Shown: one piece after another, positions 34,825 to 43,161 of the stretch | Numbering within the stretch: the stretch's first letter is position 1 | How the letters are laid out: every line of letters begins with the position of its first letter | Origin: Bacteroidales bacterium | GTDB taxonomy: Bacteria > Bacteroidota > Bacteroidia > Bacteroidales > Muribaculaceae | Length of the DNA stretch: 64,000 bases | NCBI GenBank assembly: GCA_014800895.1 | Contig: JAAVFG010000055.1 | Location: forward strand, 1 to 64,000 | Reading direction: 5' to 3' | Translations under genes and position numbers: made by a program | Notes under the pieces: model-generated | Databases searched by the model: none | Told to the model about the DNA's origin: nothing | The model's input: the letters and a program-made list of their open reading frames with translations, nothing else

Positions 34825-36218
34825 TAAATCGTGTATTGATCAGAATAAAGGCTATACAGATTCTGTATTCCTATTTGTTGGTAGAAAAGAAATTCTCATT
34901 CGAGAGCATGCCTTCTGCTCCGACCAAGGAGAAAAGGTTTGCCTTCTCTCTATACATGGATATGCTCATGCTTCTCTATAGCATATCGCGATCCATTAAG
35001 CGGCGCGGAGGAAGCATGCCGTTGGCGGATACACGATTCATAAAACGCCTCGGCAGCGATGATCAGTTCAAATCGCTCCTTGCCAAATACCGCACATGTA
35101 ATTTCTCATTGGAGTCTGCCGCTGAGCGTCTGGCGGAGAATATAAAGGAATCATCATATTATAAGAATTGGCTCAAGGCATATGAAGGGGGCGACCCCGG
35201 AGCGGAGACGCAGGTATGGAAAGATATCTTCAATATCTTCGTCGTTCCCGACAAGGGTCTCGCCGATGCCTTCGCGCAGCGCGAAAACTATACACTAAAG
35301 GGTGTGGAGCGTATGCAGCAGATGATGGAGACCACTTTCTCCAATTTCCTCGCATCTCAGGATGACGGAAAGGATGCCGAGAAGGCTTTGACGCGCTCCC
35401 TCGACGAGGCGCGAGACCTCTATTTCCTCCTTCTCTCCCTCCCCGCGGAGTTGGCGGAGCTGCGCCATAGGCAGATTGAGGACAACCGTCAGAAATATAT
35501 CACTTCGCATGAGGATCTCAATCCGAATATGAAGTTTGTGGAGAGTCCGTTGGTGGAGGCTATCCAAAATAACGAGACGATCAATAATTATCTTGAGAAA
35601 AACAAGCTTTCCTGGGGGCAGAATGATGGCTACATGCTCGAGGCTCTCCTGAAGGCTGTCATGGAGTCTGATTTCTATGCCGAATATATGGAAGATCCCG
35701 TTTCCTCTCCCGCCAAGGATATGGAATTCTGGAAAAACGTATATCGCAAGATAATCCTTCAGAATAAGGATTTTCTTGAGGCTATGGAGGATAGATCCGT
35801 GTTCTGGAATGATGACCTTGATATCATGAGCACTTTTGCTATCAAGACGCTCCGTAAGATGTCGGAGGGGGATCCCAATGCTATCCTTGATAAATTCAAG
35901 GATGACGAGGACAGACGTTTCGGCTTCGACCTGATCAAGAGTGTGTTGCGTAACAAGGATGAATACCGCGGCTATATAGATGATGCCCTTCAGGAGCAGC
36001 GCTGGGACCGCGACCGTCTGGCATTCATGGATGTGCTCATCATCGAGACAGCGTTGGCGGAGATCCTCAATTTCCCGAAGATACCTCTTCAGGTCAGCAT
36101 CAACGAATACATCGAGATAGCCAAGAGCTATTCATCCGCCAAATCAGGCGCATTTGTCAATGGTCTGTTGGGCAGCGTGCTCCGACAGCTCAAGGAGAAT
36201 GGCAAACTGCTCAAATGA
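34821..36218 (+). CDS. nusB: Transcription antitermination protein NusB, long Bacteroidota form
   Basis: The start INRVLIRIKAIQILYSYLL and the C-terminal half DRLAFMDVLIIETALAEIL...SINEYIEIAKSYSSAKSGAFVNGLLG are clear NusB. The 465-aa length is about three times that of E. coli NusB and longer than the ~300 aa I recall for Bacteroides; the extra sequence is a charged, helical central region (about 60-340). NusB with NusE/S10 binds boxA RNA for rRNA antitermination. It heads an operon with yajC, ybbR and coaE, a common Bacteroidota arrangement. Its promoter and leader are described separately. Confidence 0.92.
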   Translation: MINRVLIRIKAIQILYSYLLVEKKFSFESMPSAPTKEKRFAFSLYMDMLMLLYSISRSIKRRGGSMPLADTRFIKRLGSDDQFKSLLAKYRTCNFSLESAAERLAENIKESSYYKNWLKAYEGGDPGAETQVWKDIFNIFVVPDKGLADAFAQRENYTLKGVERMQQMMETTFSNFLASQDDGKDAEKALTRSLDEARDLYFLLLSLPAELAELRHRQIEDNRQKYITSHEDLNPNMKFVESPLVEAIQNNETINNYLEKNKLSWGQNDGYMLEALLKAVMESDFYAEYMEDPVSSPAKDMEFWKNVYRKIILQNKDFLEAMEDRSVFWNDDLDIMSTFAIKTLRKMSEGDPNAILDKFKDDEDRRFGFDLIKSVLRNKDEYRGYIDDALQEQRWDRDRLAFMDVLIIETALAEILNFPKIPLQVSINEYIEIAKSYSSAKSGAFVNGLLGSVLRQLKENGKLLK

Positions 36219-36264
36219 GAGACAACCATATCAGTGATAATAATAGAAAATAAAACAACAGATA

Positions 36265-36582
36265 ATGACAACATTAGAAATGATTCTCCTGCAGGCAGAA
36301 GCAGGACAGGGAAGCAGCTGGACAGGCATGCTGATGATTGTGGCGATGATCGCCATCTTCTATTTCTTCATGATCCGTCCGCAGCAGAAGAAGCAGAAAG
36401 AGATTAAGAATCAGCGTGATGCCATGAAGAATGGCGATAAAGTGATCACTGCCGGAGGAATACATGGCAAGATCAAGGAGATAAATGACAACACTATCAT
36501 TATGGAAGTGGCTCAGGGAGTATCTCTGAAGGTCAACAAGGATTCGGTATATCCTATCAATACTGACGCTGCGAAGAAATAA
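36265..36582 (+). CDS. yajC: Preprotein translocase subunit YajC
   Basis: A 105-aa protein with a single membrane segment (MLMIVAMIAIFYFFMI) followed by RPQQKKQKEIKNQ, the diagnostic YajC motif, and GDKVITAGGIHGKIKEI. It associates with SecDF in the inner membrane. It lies 46 bp after nusB and before the YbbR-like gene. Confidence 0.95.
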   Translation: MTTLEMILLQAEAGQGSSWTGMLMIVAMIAIFYFFMIRPQQKKQKEIKNQRDAMKNGDKVITAGGIHGKIKEINDNTIIMEVAQGVSLKVNKDSVYPINTDAAKK

Positions 36583-36635
36583 ATTCCCTTGACGCTATAG
36601 CAGGTAGCGGAGCGGGGTGATCCAAAATACTCCTG

Positions 36636-37613
36636 ATGAAAAAAAGGATAGCTTTGATAAAAGAAGAATGGCGTAGAGTGAAATCCTCACAAGGTTTTCA
36701 CAACGCCATTGTCTTTTTATTATTTGTGGTTGTGGCAGCCATCTTTTGGTTTATCCTCGCTATGAACGACAGCGTTACGGATACTGTTGACGTGGAGCTC
36801 CGGCTCGTGAACGTGCCCGATTCGGTCACATTCATTACTGAGCCCCCGAAGGATATACATGTCACTCTCCGGGATAAAGGCACCACTATCCTGCGAACAT
36901 CGGTGCTCAATCACCCCGTGATGTATATCAATTTCCGCGATTTTACCAATGGCTCCAGTTTCCGTTACACAAAGAGCGATCTGGACGCGGGTCTCAAGGC
37001 AATATTCGGAAGTCAGGCGCAGATAGGATCGGTTAGCATCGACTCCCTCTCCTTACGCTATACCACAGGGAAAGGTGTGAGGGTGCCGGTCGTAGTCAAG
37101 GCTGAGGTCACGGCTTCTGCCGGAAATGTCATATCCGGGCTTCCCGAGTCATTGGTGAGAGTGGTCAGGGCATACTCCGCTGTCAATCCCGATCTTGATA
37201 CCATCAGTCATGTCTTTACAAATCCGATCATAAAACGCAACCTTTCCGAAACCACCGAGATAGAAGTCCCTCTGCAATCCATGCCAGGAGTAAGGTTTAT
37301 TCCCTCGAAGGTAATAGTGAGGATTCCGGTCGAACCGTTGGTGAAAAAGGAGGCTTTGGTTACTGTCAGGGCTGAGGGAGTGCCCGCTAATCTGGAGTTG
37401 CTTCTCTTCCCCGCGATGGTGCCGGTGTCATACTATGTTCCGATGTCAAGATTCGGGGACGAGGATATCCCTGTGGAGGTGACGGTCCATTTCAGTGAGA
37501 TTGATGAAACGCCCGTGAGCCGCCTTCCGCTCTCCATCCATACAACAGAAAACTATGCTGTCTCTCCCCAGCTTACGGTGAAGGATGTGGAATATACCAT
37601 TGTCAGCAACTAA
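36636..37613 (+). CDS. YbbR-like domain protein
   Basis: A 325-aa protein with a cytoplasmic N-terminus and one membrane helix (FHNAIVFLLFVVVAAIFWFIL, about residues 20-41). An extracytoplasmic region of YbbR-type beta domains follows, with VDVELRLVNVPDSVTFITEPP and PVVVKAEVTASAGNVISGLPE. YbbR-like proteins regulate the diadenylate cyclase CdaA in Firmicutes; in Bacteroidota the role is not established. The position between yajC and coaE is typical of this phylum. Confidence 0.85.
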   Translation: MKKRIALIKEEWRRVKSSQGFHNAIVFLLFVVVAAIFWFILAMNDSVTDTVDVELRLVNVPDSVTFITEPPKDIHVTLRDKGTTILRTSVLNHPVMYINFRDFTNGSSFRYTKSDLDAGLKAIFGSQAQIGSVSIDSLSLRYTTGKGVRVPVVVKAEVTASAGNVISGLPESLVRVVRAYSAVNPDLDTISHVFTNPIIKRNLSETTEIEVPLQSMPGVRFIPSKVIVRIPVEPLVKKEALVTVRAEGVPANLELLLFPAMVPVSYYVPMSRFGDEDIPVEVTVHFSEIDETPVSRLPLSIHTTENYAVSPQLTVKDVEYTIVSN

Positions 37614-37626
37614 AAGCGCGATAGCA

Positions 37627-38214
37627 ATGAAAGAGGCAAGGTTGATTGGACTGACCGGAGGGATAGGGAGCGGAAAGAGCGTGGTGGCCCGCGTGTTGCG
37701 TCTCAAAGGGTATCGCGTATATGACTGCGATATGGAGGCCAAGCGTCTGATGGAGCAATCGGAAAGGATTGTTTCCGGTCTGACAGATCGTTTCGGTAAA
37801 GATTGCTACACTGAGGAAGGGCACCTCAACCGCCCCTTCCTGGCTGAAAAGATCTTCAATGATAAGGAGGATAGGGAATGGCTTAATCATCTTGTCCATT
37901 CCGCCGTGCGTGATGATCTTGTCAGATGGCTCTACGAAAGAAAAGGGATCTCATTTGTGGAGTCGGCTATTCTGCACACATCCTCGCTCGATGAGTATTG
38001 TAATCAGGTCTGGGTAGTGGATGCTCCCTTAGAGCTGAGGATTGATCGGGCAATGATGAGAGGGGGGATAGATTTAAATAATCTTCTGGCGCGCATAGAG
38101 AGTCAGAGGGGGGAATTGGAGGAGATAGATGGAGAAAAAATAAGGATAATCAATAATTCCGGCAGCGAATCCCTGCTCCTGCAGATCGACCTCCTGCTGG
38201 ATAAAACAGAATAA
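37627..38214 (+). CDS. coaE: Dephospho-CoA kinase
   Basis: The track start (37585) overlaps the preceding gene. The ATG at 37627 gives MKEARLIGLTGGIGSGKSVV, with the P-loop where CoaE normally has it, for 195 aa. Other features are YDCDMEAKRLME, VESAILHTSSLDEYCNQVWVVDAP and the lid-region IDRAMMRGG. It catalyses the last step of coenzyme A synthesis, phosphorylating the 3'-OH of dephospho-CoA. It is 13 bp after ybbR and 1 bp before the DUF5606 gene. Confidence 0.95.
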   Translation: MKEARLIGLTGGIGSGKSVVARVLRLKGYRVYDCDMEAKRLMEQSERIVSGLTDRFGKDCYTEEGHLNRPFLAEKIFNDKEDREWLNHLVHSAVRDDLVRWLYERKGISFVESAILHTSSLDEYCNQVWVVDAPLELRIDRAMMRGGIDLNNLLARIESQRGELEEIDGEKIRIINNSGSESLLLQIDLLLDKTE

Positions 38215-38215
38215 T

Positions 38216-38647
38216 ATGTTACGTACAGTTCTTTCAGTGACAGGTCGTCCGGGCTTGTTCAATATCGTTTCTCAAGGTAAGGGATCATTAATCGTAGAGG
38301 AATTGGGAAGCAAGAAGCGTCTCCCCATCCATGCGCGCGACAAAGTGGTATCGCTCGGTGATATAGCTATGTATACAGAGTCGGGAGATACTCCTCTCGG
38401 GGAGATACTCGACAAAGTGTATGCCCACTTCGACGGCAAGGAGATCGATGTCAAGACCCTTGTAAAGGAGGATGGTCTGAAAAAAGCCTTTGAGGAGATT
38501 GTTGAGGATTACGACCGCGACCGTGTCTACAACAACGACATCAAGAAACTCTTCACATGGTATAACATCCTCATAAAAAACGGTTTCACCAAGTTTACCA
38601 AAGAGGAGGAAACTTCTGAGGTGAAGGATGAGGCTCAGAAGGACTAA
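38216..38647 (+). CDS. DUF5606 protein
   Basis: A 143-aa protein beginning MLRTVLSVTGRPGLFNIVSQ, with KRLPIHARDKVVSLGDIAMYT, the conserved opening of DUF5606 in Bacteroidota. It is predicted soluble, with an N-terminal beta-rich domain, a helical middle (KKLFTWYNILIKNGFTKFT) and an acidic tail. Function is unknown. It directly follows coaE by one base, a conserved arrangement, so it closes the nusB operon. A strong terminator follows. Confidence 0.88.
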   Translation: MLRTVLSVTGRPGLFNIVSQGKGSLIVEELGSKKRLPIHARDKVVSLGDIAMYTESGDTPLGEILDKVYAHFDGKEIDVKTLVKEDGLKKAFEEIVEDYDRDRVYNNDIKKLFTWYNILIKNGFTKFTKEEETSEVKDEAQKD

Positions 38648-38683
38648 AAAGAGAAAGAGGGACTTTTGAAGTATTATAAAAAT

Positions 38684-38727
38684 AAAAAGGTCACATTCAA
38701 AAATTGAATGTGACCTTTTTATTTTTA
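38684..38727. terminator. Bidirectional rho-independent terminator
   Basis: The perfect stem AAAAAGGTCACATTCAA/TTGAATGTGACCTTTTT with an AAA loop, T-rich on the right and A-rich on the left. It serves the nusB operon (+) and the porin gene (-). Confidence 0.95.
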
Positions 38728-38767
38728 TAGATATTATCCTCAGGGTAATTCCAAGGTTCCGGATCTT

Positions 38768-40000
38768 TTAGAATAGGAACATCACTCTTGCCTGAATAAT
38801 ATTCTGATTTCTGTCTGCGGCAAATGAAGCATCCCGTAGAGTGGTATAGCTATATCTAAGGCGACAGGTGATATATTTATTAAGATAATAGTTGAGGGTA
38901 ACGGAATAATCGTTGGAGATACCTCCGAGGATTCCTGCCTTATGATCAGATGCTTTTGTATAGTCATATCCAAGCACCCATTCCAAAGTTCCTTTACCGG
39001 GAGATGCGATAGCGGCAGTGCCATGCGAATAGCTATAGCAACGGTCGCCTATGATCAGCCCCTTTAGAATAGCATACACACCATGCGCCTTGTATGAGGG
39101 GAGGCCTCCATTCCTGGAAACATTCATGAAATAATATTGGGATTCAAGGGCAAACCTATCCTTTGATAAAAGGATGTCGGGTGAGAGTTTCACTAACCCT
39201 TTGGCATCATTAACAGTGGCTTTAAGTAAAGTCACGTTATTGACCAAAGTAGGGAAATTTGCTGAATAGTCAAAATAACCTTTAGATACCTTTGACTCCC
39301 CGTTTTCGGAAAGGAGAATAGTATGTTCCGGCGTCTGATATAAAGAGGAGAAGCCAATCTGAGCAATCTCTCCCGGAGAGTGGAACGGTCTCCATGCAAA
39401 ACGCTGCATGGCTCCTACGCTTATCTTACCTCTTTGTCCCGGTGTCAGTTTTAGTCCGGAAGGGGGTGTGAAAAGGGAGGCGGCTATAAATATATCATTC
39501 TTATCAAAAACATATCTCAGTCCGAGATTGAATCCTGTTGTTTTAAAGAAAGAGTCGGACGTAGGATTGATCATTGTCGCTCTCCATGCGCTTGTATAGC
39601 CTGAATCGAGACCGAATTGATGTATGAAATATCCGAGTCGGAAGCTATTATGTTGGTCAAGATTATATGCGATATATATGTCCTTGGCACTCAAAGAGCC
39701 CATACCGTATCCGATCATAATGGTTGCGGAAAACTTTCCGTAAGAAGCTGTCCCTCCAAGGCGAGTGTCGGGAAGAGCAACGCCATCGGAAAAGCCGTCA
39801 TTATTGGGAGCGAAAACAGCTCCGTCAAAAAATAATCTTCCTGTGGGGCGGAAAGAGAAGGTAGGTGCTGTTTTTGCACTATCATCATTCTTTTCCTTAG
39901 ATAGGATATTCTTTGTTGAGTCTGAATTTTGAGGAGGTAATTCCGAGAGGGTAGTGGTGGGCAATAAAGATAATGCCAATGTTGCAAAAAATGTATTCAT
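38768..40000 (-). CDS. OprO/P-like outer-membrane porin, copy 1
   Basis: A 410-aa protein with a signal peptide (MNTFFATLALSLLPTTTLS) and an unstructured N-terminal stretch, then a beta-barrel. Conserved segments are FRPTGRLFFDGAVFAPNNDG, GTASYGKFSATIMIGYGMGS and LGYFIHQFGLDSGYTS, which fit the Porin_O_P pattern. It ends IIQARVMFLF, an aromatic C-terminus typical of barrel insertion. It is clearly paralogous to the next gene along its whole length. The divergent phosphatase nearby suggests uptake of phosphate or phosphate esters. A MITE-like end lies just upstream of its start codon. Confidence 0.7.
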   Translation of the reverse strand: MNTFFATLALSLLPTTTLSELPPQNSDSTKNILSKEKNDDSAKTAPTFSFRPTGRLFFDGAVFAPNNDGFSDGVALPDTRLGGTASYGKFSATIMIGYGMGSLSAKDIYIAYNLDQHNSFRLGYFIHQFGLDSGYTSAWRATMINPTSDSFFKTTGFNLGLRYVFDKNDIFIAASLFTPPSGLKLTPGQRGKISVGAMQRFAWRPFHSPGEIAQIGFSSLYQTPEHTILLSENGESKVSKGYFDYSANFPTLVNNVTLLKATVNDAKGLVKLSPDILLSKDRFALESQYYFMNVSRNGGLPSYKAHGVYAILKGLIIGDRCYSYSHGTAAIASPGKGTLEWVLGYDYTKASDHKAGILGGISNDYSVTLNYYLNKYITCRLRYSYTTLRDASFAADRNQNIIQARVMFLF

Positions 40001-40007
40001 AACTGAT

Positions 40008-40040
40008 AAGTAGCTACAAATAATTAATCTATATATGTTA
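40008..40040. repeat. Second copy of the left end of the MITE-like element
   Basis: AAGTAGCTACAAATAATTAA followed by TCTATATATGTTA. It matches 7874-7908 with a few substitutions and one missing base. No right end is recognisable nearby, so it is a solo or decayed end. Confidence 0.55.
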
Positions 40041-40148
40041 TAGTGAAATCTCTAATTAGAACGTAATATTCCTTTTTTTATTGAATGAAAAGAGATATGA
40101 AAATTAGGCTCCATCCACTAAATCATGAATACATATGTCAGGAAAATG

Positions 40149-40182
40149 AAAGAGAGTGGAGGATAATACCGCCACTCTCTTT
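40149..40182 (-). terminator. Terminator of the second porin gene
   Basis: The stem AAAGAGAGTGG/CCACTCTCTTT with additional G-C pairs inward. The T-rich end on the minus strand (CTTTCATTTT) suits termination of the gene at 40205-41422. Confidence 0.7.
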
Positions 40183-40204
40183 ATAGTGAAATAATAAGCT
40201 GTTT

Positions 40205-41422
40205 TTAGAATTTAAACATCACACGCGCCTGAATCATATTGACATGACGGTTTGGAGCAAATGATGCGAGACGGTCTGTTGTGTAATTATAGCGTAAACG
40301 GCAGATGATATATTTATTCAGGTAATAATTGAAAGTGACTGAGTAATCATTTGATATACCTCCGGCGATACCGGCTTTCCTATCATACGCATCAGTTATA
40401 TCATAACCGATCACACATTCAAGAGTCTTGGGGGAGGGTGTAGCCAGACCCGCATCCCCATGTGAATAGCCATATTTGGAATCACCGAGTATCAAAGCGC
40501 GGAGAGATGCGTAGCCACCATGAGCATTATAAGAATGGAGTCCATTTTTACGGTCAACATTCATAAAATAATATTGACCCTCAAGAGCGAAGCGGTCTTT
40601 GGCAAGTATCAACTCAGGAGACATCTTGAAAACGGCCTTGGCATTTGTCACGGTAGCTTGCAACATGCTGACATTATTGACCTTTGTGGGGAAATTAGCA
40701 GAGAAGTTGAAGAAACCCGGTGATGTGTGAACTTCTCCGGGAGTATCATTATCATCAAGATGTTCTGCTGACTGATACCAAGTGGAGATACCGATCTGAA
40801 CGACGTTACCGTCAGAGCGTATCGGACGCCATACGAATCTTTCCATCGCTCCGACACTGATTTTACCCTGCTGACCGGGAGTCAGAGAGAGGCTCTGGCT
40901 TGATGCGAAAAGAGAGGCACCGAGGAAGAACTGTCCCTTATCATAGAGGTATCCCAAACCGAGATTACGTCCGGTGGCGTTGAAGAATGTATCGGAAGTA
41001 GGCGCGATCATGGTCGGTTTCATTGAGCTTGAGGTCGCGGCATTGAGACCGAACTGATGCACAAAGTATCCTAACTTGAATGAGTTATATTCATTAGGCT
41101 TGAAACCGATATAGACATCCTTGAGACTGAGTTTGCTCATACCATAGCCTATATCAAGTTTGGCAGAGAATTTGCCGTAGGTGGCAGTACCTCCAAGACG
41201 GATATCGGGTAACGCTACGCCATCAGAGAATCCATTTTTATTTGGAGCGAAAAGAGCACCGTCAAAGAGTATACGTCCCGCGGGCTTAAAGGTGAGTTTC
41301 GGTTTTGAAGCTTCCGGAGCCACCTCTTGTGGAGGGGGAGCTGTAGCAGCATCCTGAGCGAAAGATTTTAAACCGGTGGTCATGAGGAGAAGAGATGCTG
41401 CGGATAGGAAAAGTTTTTTCAT
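40205..41422 (-). CDS. OprO/P-like outer-membrane porin, copy 2
   Basis: A 405-aa protein with a strong signal peptide (MKKLFLSAASLLLMTTGLKSFAQ). A Pro/Ala-rich linker is followed by a barrel with FKPAGRILFDGALFAPNKNG, IRLGGTATYGKFSAKLDIGYGM, SLKDVYIGFKPNEYNSFKLG and YFVHQFGL. These segments resemble the OprO/OprP family pattern. It ends MIQARVMFKF. It and copy 1 are a tandem duplication. It is divergent from the acid phosphatase gene, and the shared 202-bp region holds a perfect palindrome. Specificity for phosphate is inference from context. Confidence 0.72.
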   Translation of the reverse strand: MKKLFLSAASLLLMTTGLKSFAQDAATAPPPQEVAPEASKPKLTFKPAGRILFDGALFAPNKNGFSDGVALPDIRLGGTATYGKFSAKLDIGYGMSKLSLKDVYIGFKPNEYNSFKLGYFVHQFGLNAATSSSMKPTMIAPTSDTFFNATGRNLGLGYLYDKGQFFLGASLFASSQSLSLTPGQQGKISVGAMERFVWRPIRSDGNVVQIGISTWYQSAEHLDDNDTPGEVHTSPGFFNFSANFPTKVNNVSMLQATVTNAKAVFKMSPELILAKDRFALEGQYYFMNVDRKNGLHSYNAHGGYASLRALILGDSKYGYSHGDAGLATPSPKTLECVIGYDITDAYDRKAGIAGGISNDYSVTFNYYLNKYIICRLRYNYTTDRLASFAPNRHVNMIQARVMFKF

Positions 41423-41538
41423 GGGTTTGAATTTTAAGGTTTCTGATACGGATCTAACCGATAGAAAACAGTGAGTTTTAATTTTTTTTCTTATGCATAT
41501 TTTAACAGATTTTTGTATTTATAGTTTTGAAATGTTAC

Positions 41539-41552
41539 ATGTTTTAAAACAT
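41539..41552. promoter_or_regulatory. Perfect palindrome between divergent porin and phosphatase genes
   Basis: ATGTTTTAAAACAT is a 14-bp perfect palindrome roughly centred in the 202-bp divergent intergenic region. It is a candidate operator for joint control. It does not resemble a Pho box I know. Confidence 0.4.
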
Positions 41553-41624
41553 ATTTGATTTTATAGTAAATATTGAAATATTATTGTTAAAAATAGAAAA
41601 ATAGCAAACCTTAAAATCAATAGT

Positions 41625-42935
41625 ATGAAAAAACTCGTCACCTTGACGGCAATCGCTGCCTTCTCGTTTCTTTTTCCTATAGTGTCTTATTCTCAGGCAC
41701 AGCGTTCTCAGGAGTTTAAGGATAAGTATAAACTTAAAGAGGCTGTTGTACTGAGCCGCCATAATATACGCTCTCCGTTATCAGACGACAAGAGTGCGCT
41801 TGGACGCATGACTCCACACAAATGGCATAAATGGAGTTCCGGAAAAAGTGAGTTGTCAAGCAGGGGAGGAGCTCTGGAGACCATGATGGGACAGTATTTC
41901 CGTAAATGGGCGGTTGATGCGGGACTCTTCAATGAGAATCATGAGCCTTCGGCCACAGATGTCAATGTGACAGCCAATTCCATGCAGCGTTGCATCGCGA
42001 CAGCTCAATATTTCTCTTCAGGTTTCATGCCGGTCGGAGGGATAAAAGTGAATCATAAGTATTCTCCTTCAAAGATGGATCCCCTCTTCAATCCGCAAAT
42101 CACAAAATCCAGCCCGGCTTTCCGTGCAGAGGCGATGAAGCAGATCAATGCGATGGGAGGTAAAAAGGGGATTGTAGGAATCAATGAAAAGATTGAGCCT
42201 GAATATCAGCTTATGATGGAGGTGCTGGATGTTAAGGATTCACCGATGGCAAAAGAGAATGATCCTACTCTTAAGGCATTGCAGAATTATAATACAGAGA
42301 TTGTTCTCGACAAATGGGGCGAACCATCTATGAAGAGCGGAAGTGCATTGAAAGAGCTTAATGCTGCCAGTGATGCCTTCATCCTGCAATACTATGAGGA
42401 GCCCGATACATTGGTGGCTGCTTTCGGACATAAGCTCACACGCAAGGATTGGGAAAAGCTTGCTCATGTTAAGGATGTATATCAGGATGTTCTCTTTACA
42501 GCTCCTATCGTGGCTGTAAATGTAGCGAAGCCTCTGATTCAATATATGTTTGACGAGTTGCAGAGTCCCGATCGTAAATTCACATTCCTTGTAGGACATG
42601 ACAGCAATCTCTCAAGTGTGGCGACAGCCCTGGGTATTGAGGAATATGAAGTGCCGAATGCTATTGAGAAGAAGACACCTATCGGTTCTAAAATGGTGAT
42701 CGAGAAGTTTGTCGGAGCTGACGGCGAGGAATATGCGGATATCAATCTGGTCTATCAGAGTGTTGATCAGCTTCGCAATATGGAGCTTCTGGATCTGGAC
42801 AATCCTCCGATGATTTACCCTCTTTCTCTTAAAGGTCTTCAGAAAAATGCCGATGGTCTTTACAAGATGAAGGATGTGGCAGATAGATTCGAGAGTGCCC
42901 TTCGTGCATATGAGGCTATTCCTGACGGCGAATAA
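41625..42935 (+). CDS. Periplasmic histidine acid phosphatase, Agp-like (glucose-1-phosphatase/phytase family)
   Basis: A 436-aa exported enzyme (signal peptide MKKLVTLTAIAAFSFLFPIVSYSQ). The catalytic motif is RHNIRSP near residue 45, the variant RHNxRxP seen in E. coli glucose-1-phosphatase Agp rather than the usual RHGxRxP. The flanking TPHKWHKW...LSSRGGALETMMGQYFRKW also resembles Agp. The proton-donor motif is GHDSNLSSV near residue 325. It should release phosphate from sugar phosphates or inositol phosphates in the periplasm. With the divergent OprO/P-like porins it forms a plausible phosphate-ester scavenging locus. A terminator follows. Confidence 0.85.
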   Translation: MKKLVTLTAIAAFSFLFPIVSYSQAQRSQEFKDKYKLKEAVVLSRHNIRSPLSDDKSALGRMTPHKWHKWSSGKSELSSRGGALETMMGQYFRKWAVDAGLFNENHEPSATDVNVTANSMQRCIATAQYFSSGFMPVGGIKVNHKYSPSKMDPLFNPQITKSSPAFRAEAMKQINAMGGKKGIVGINEKIEPEYQLMMEVLDVKDSPMAKENDPTLKALQNYNTEIVLDKWGEPSMKSGSALKELNAASDAFILQYYEEPDTLVAAFGHKLTRKDWEKLAHVKDVYQDVLFTAPIVAVNVAKPLIQYMFDELQSPDRKFTFLVGHDSNLSSVATALGIEEYEVPNAIEKKTPIGSKMVIEKFVGADGEEYADINLVYQSVDQLRNMELLDLDNPPMIYPLSLKGLQKNADGLYKMKDVADRFESALRAYEAIPDGE

Positions 42936-42957
42936 TCAAGAAGAATTTTCAGTAAAA

Positions 42958-42995
42958 AAAAAGACGTGGAATCGGTGACGGTTCCGCGTCTTTAA
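42958..42995 (+). terminator. Terminator after the acid phosphatase gene
   Basis: AAAGACGTGGAATCG and CGGTTCCGCGTCTTT form a stem with a GTGA loop. A run of A precedes it and TTT ends it. Confidence 0.85.
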
Positions 42996-43090
42996 CATTA
43001 TTTGATGGTGGTACTATTCAACAGCCTAAAGGGGTAGGTTGTTCTAATTATAAAAATAGTCAAGACCTGATTAAAAAGTGCCGGTAATAA

Positions 43091-43107
43091 TTGGCACGCT
43101 TTTTGAA
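43091..43107 (+). promoter_or_regulatory. Possible sigma-54 promoter of htpG
   Basis: TTGGCACGCTTTTTGAA matches the -24/-12 pattern TGGCACG-N4-TTGCA with a single mismatch (GA for GC at -12). The GG-to-GA spacing is the required 10 bp. Competing reading: AAAAAGTGCC at 43074-43083 pairs with GGCAC..CTTTTT at 43093-43104, so the same bases could be a second terminator. Confidence 0.4.
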
Positions 43108-43161
43108 TGATAAAGATTTAAAAACTAATATAAACGATAGAAATATAAAAATATAGCAATT

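Noticed and set aside
37585-37626. Upstream start of coaE
   Set aside because: It would overlap the YbbR gene and put 14 extra residues before the P-loop; the ATG at 37627 gives the normal CoaE start.
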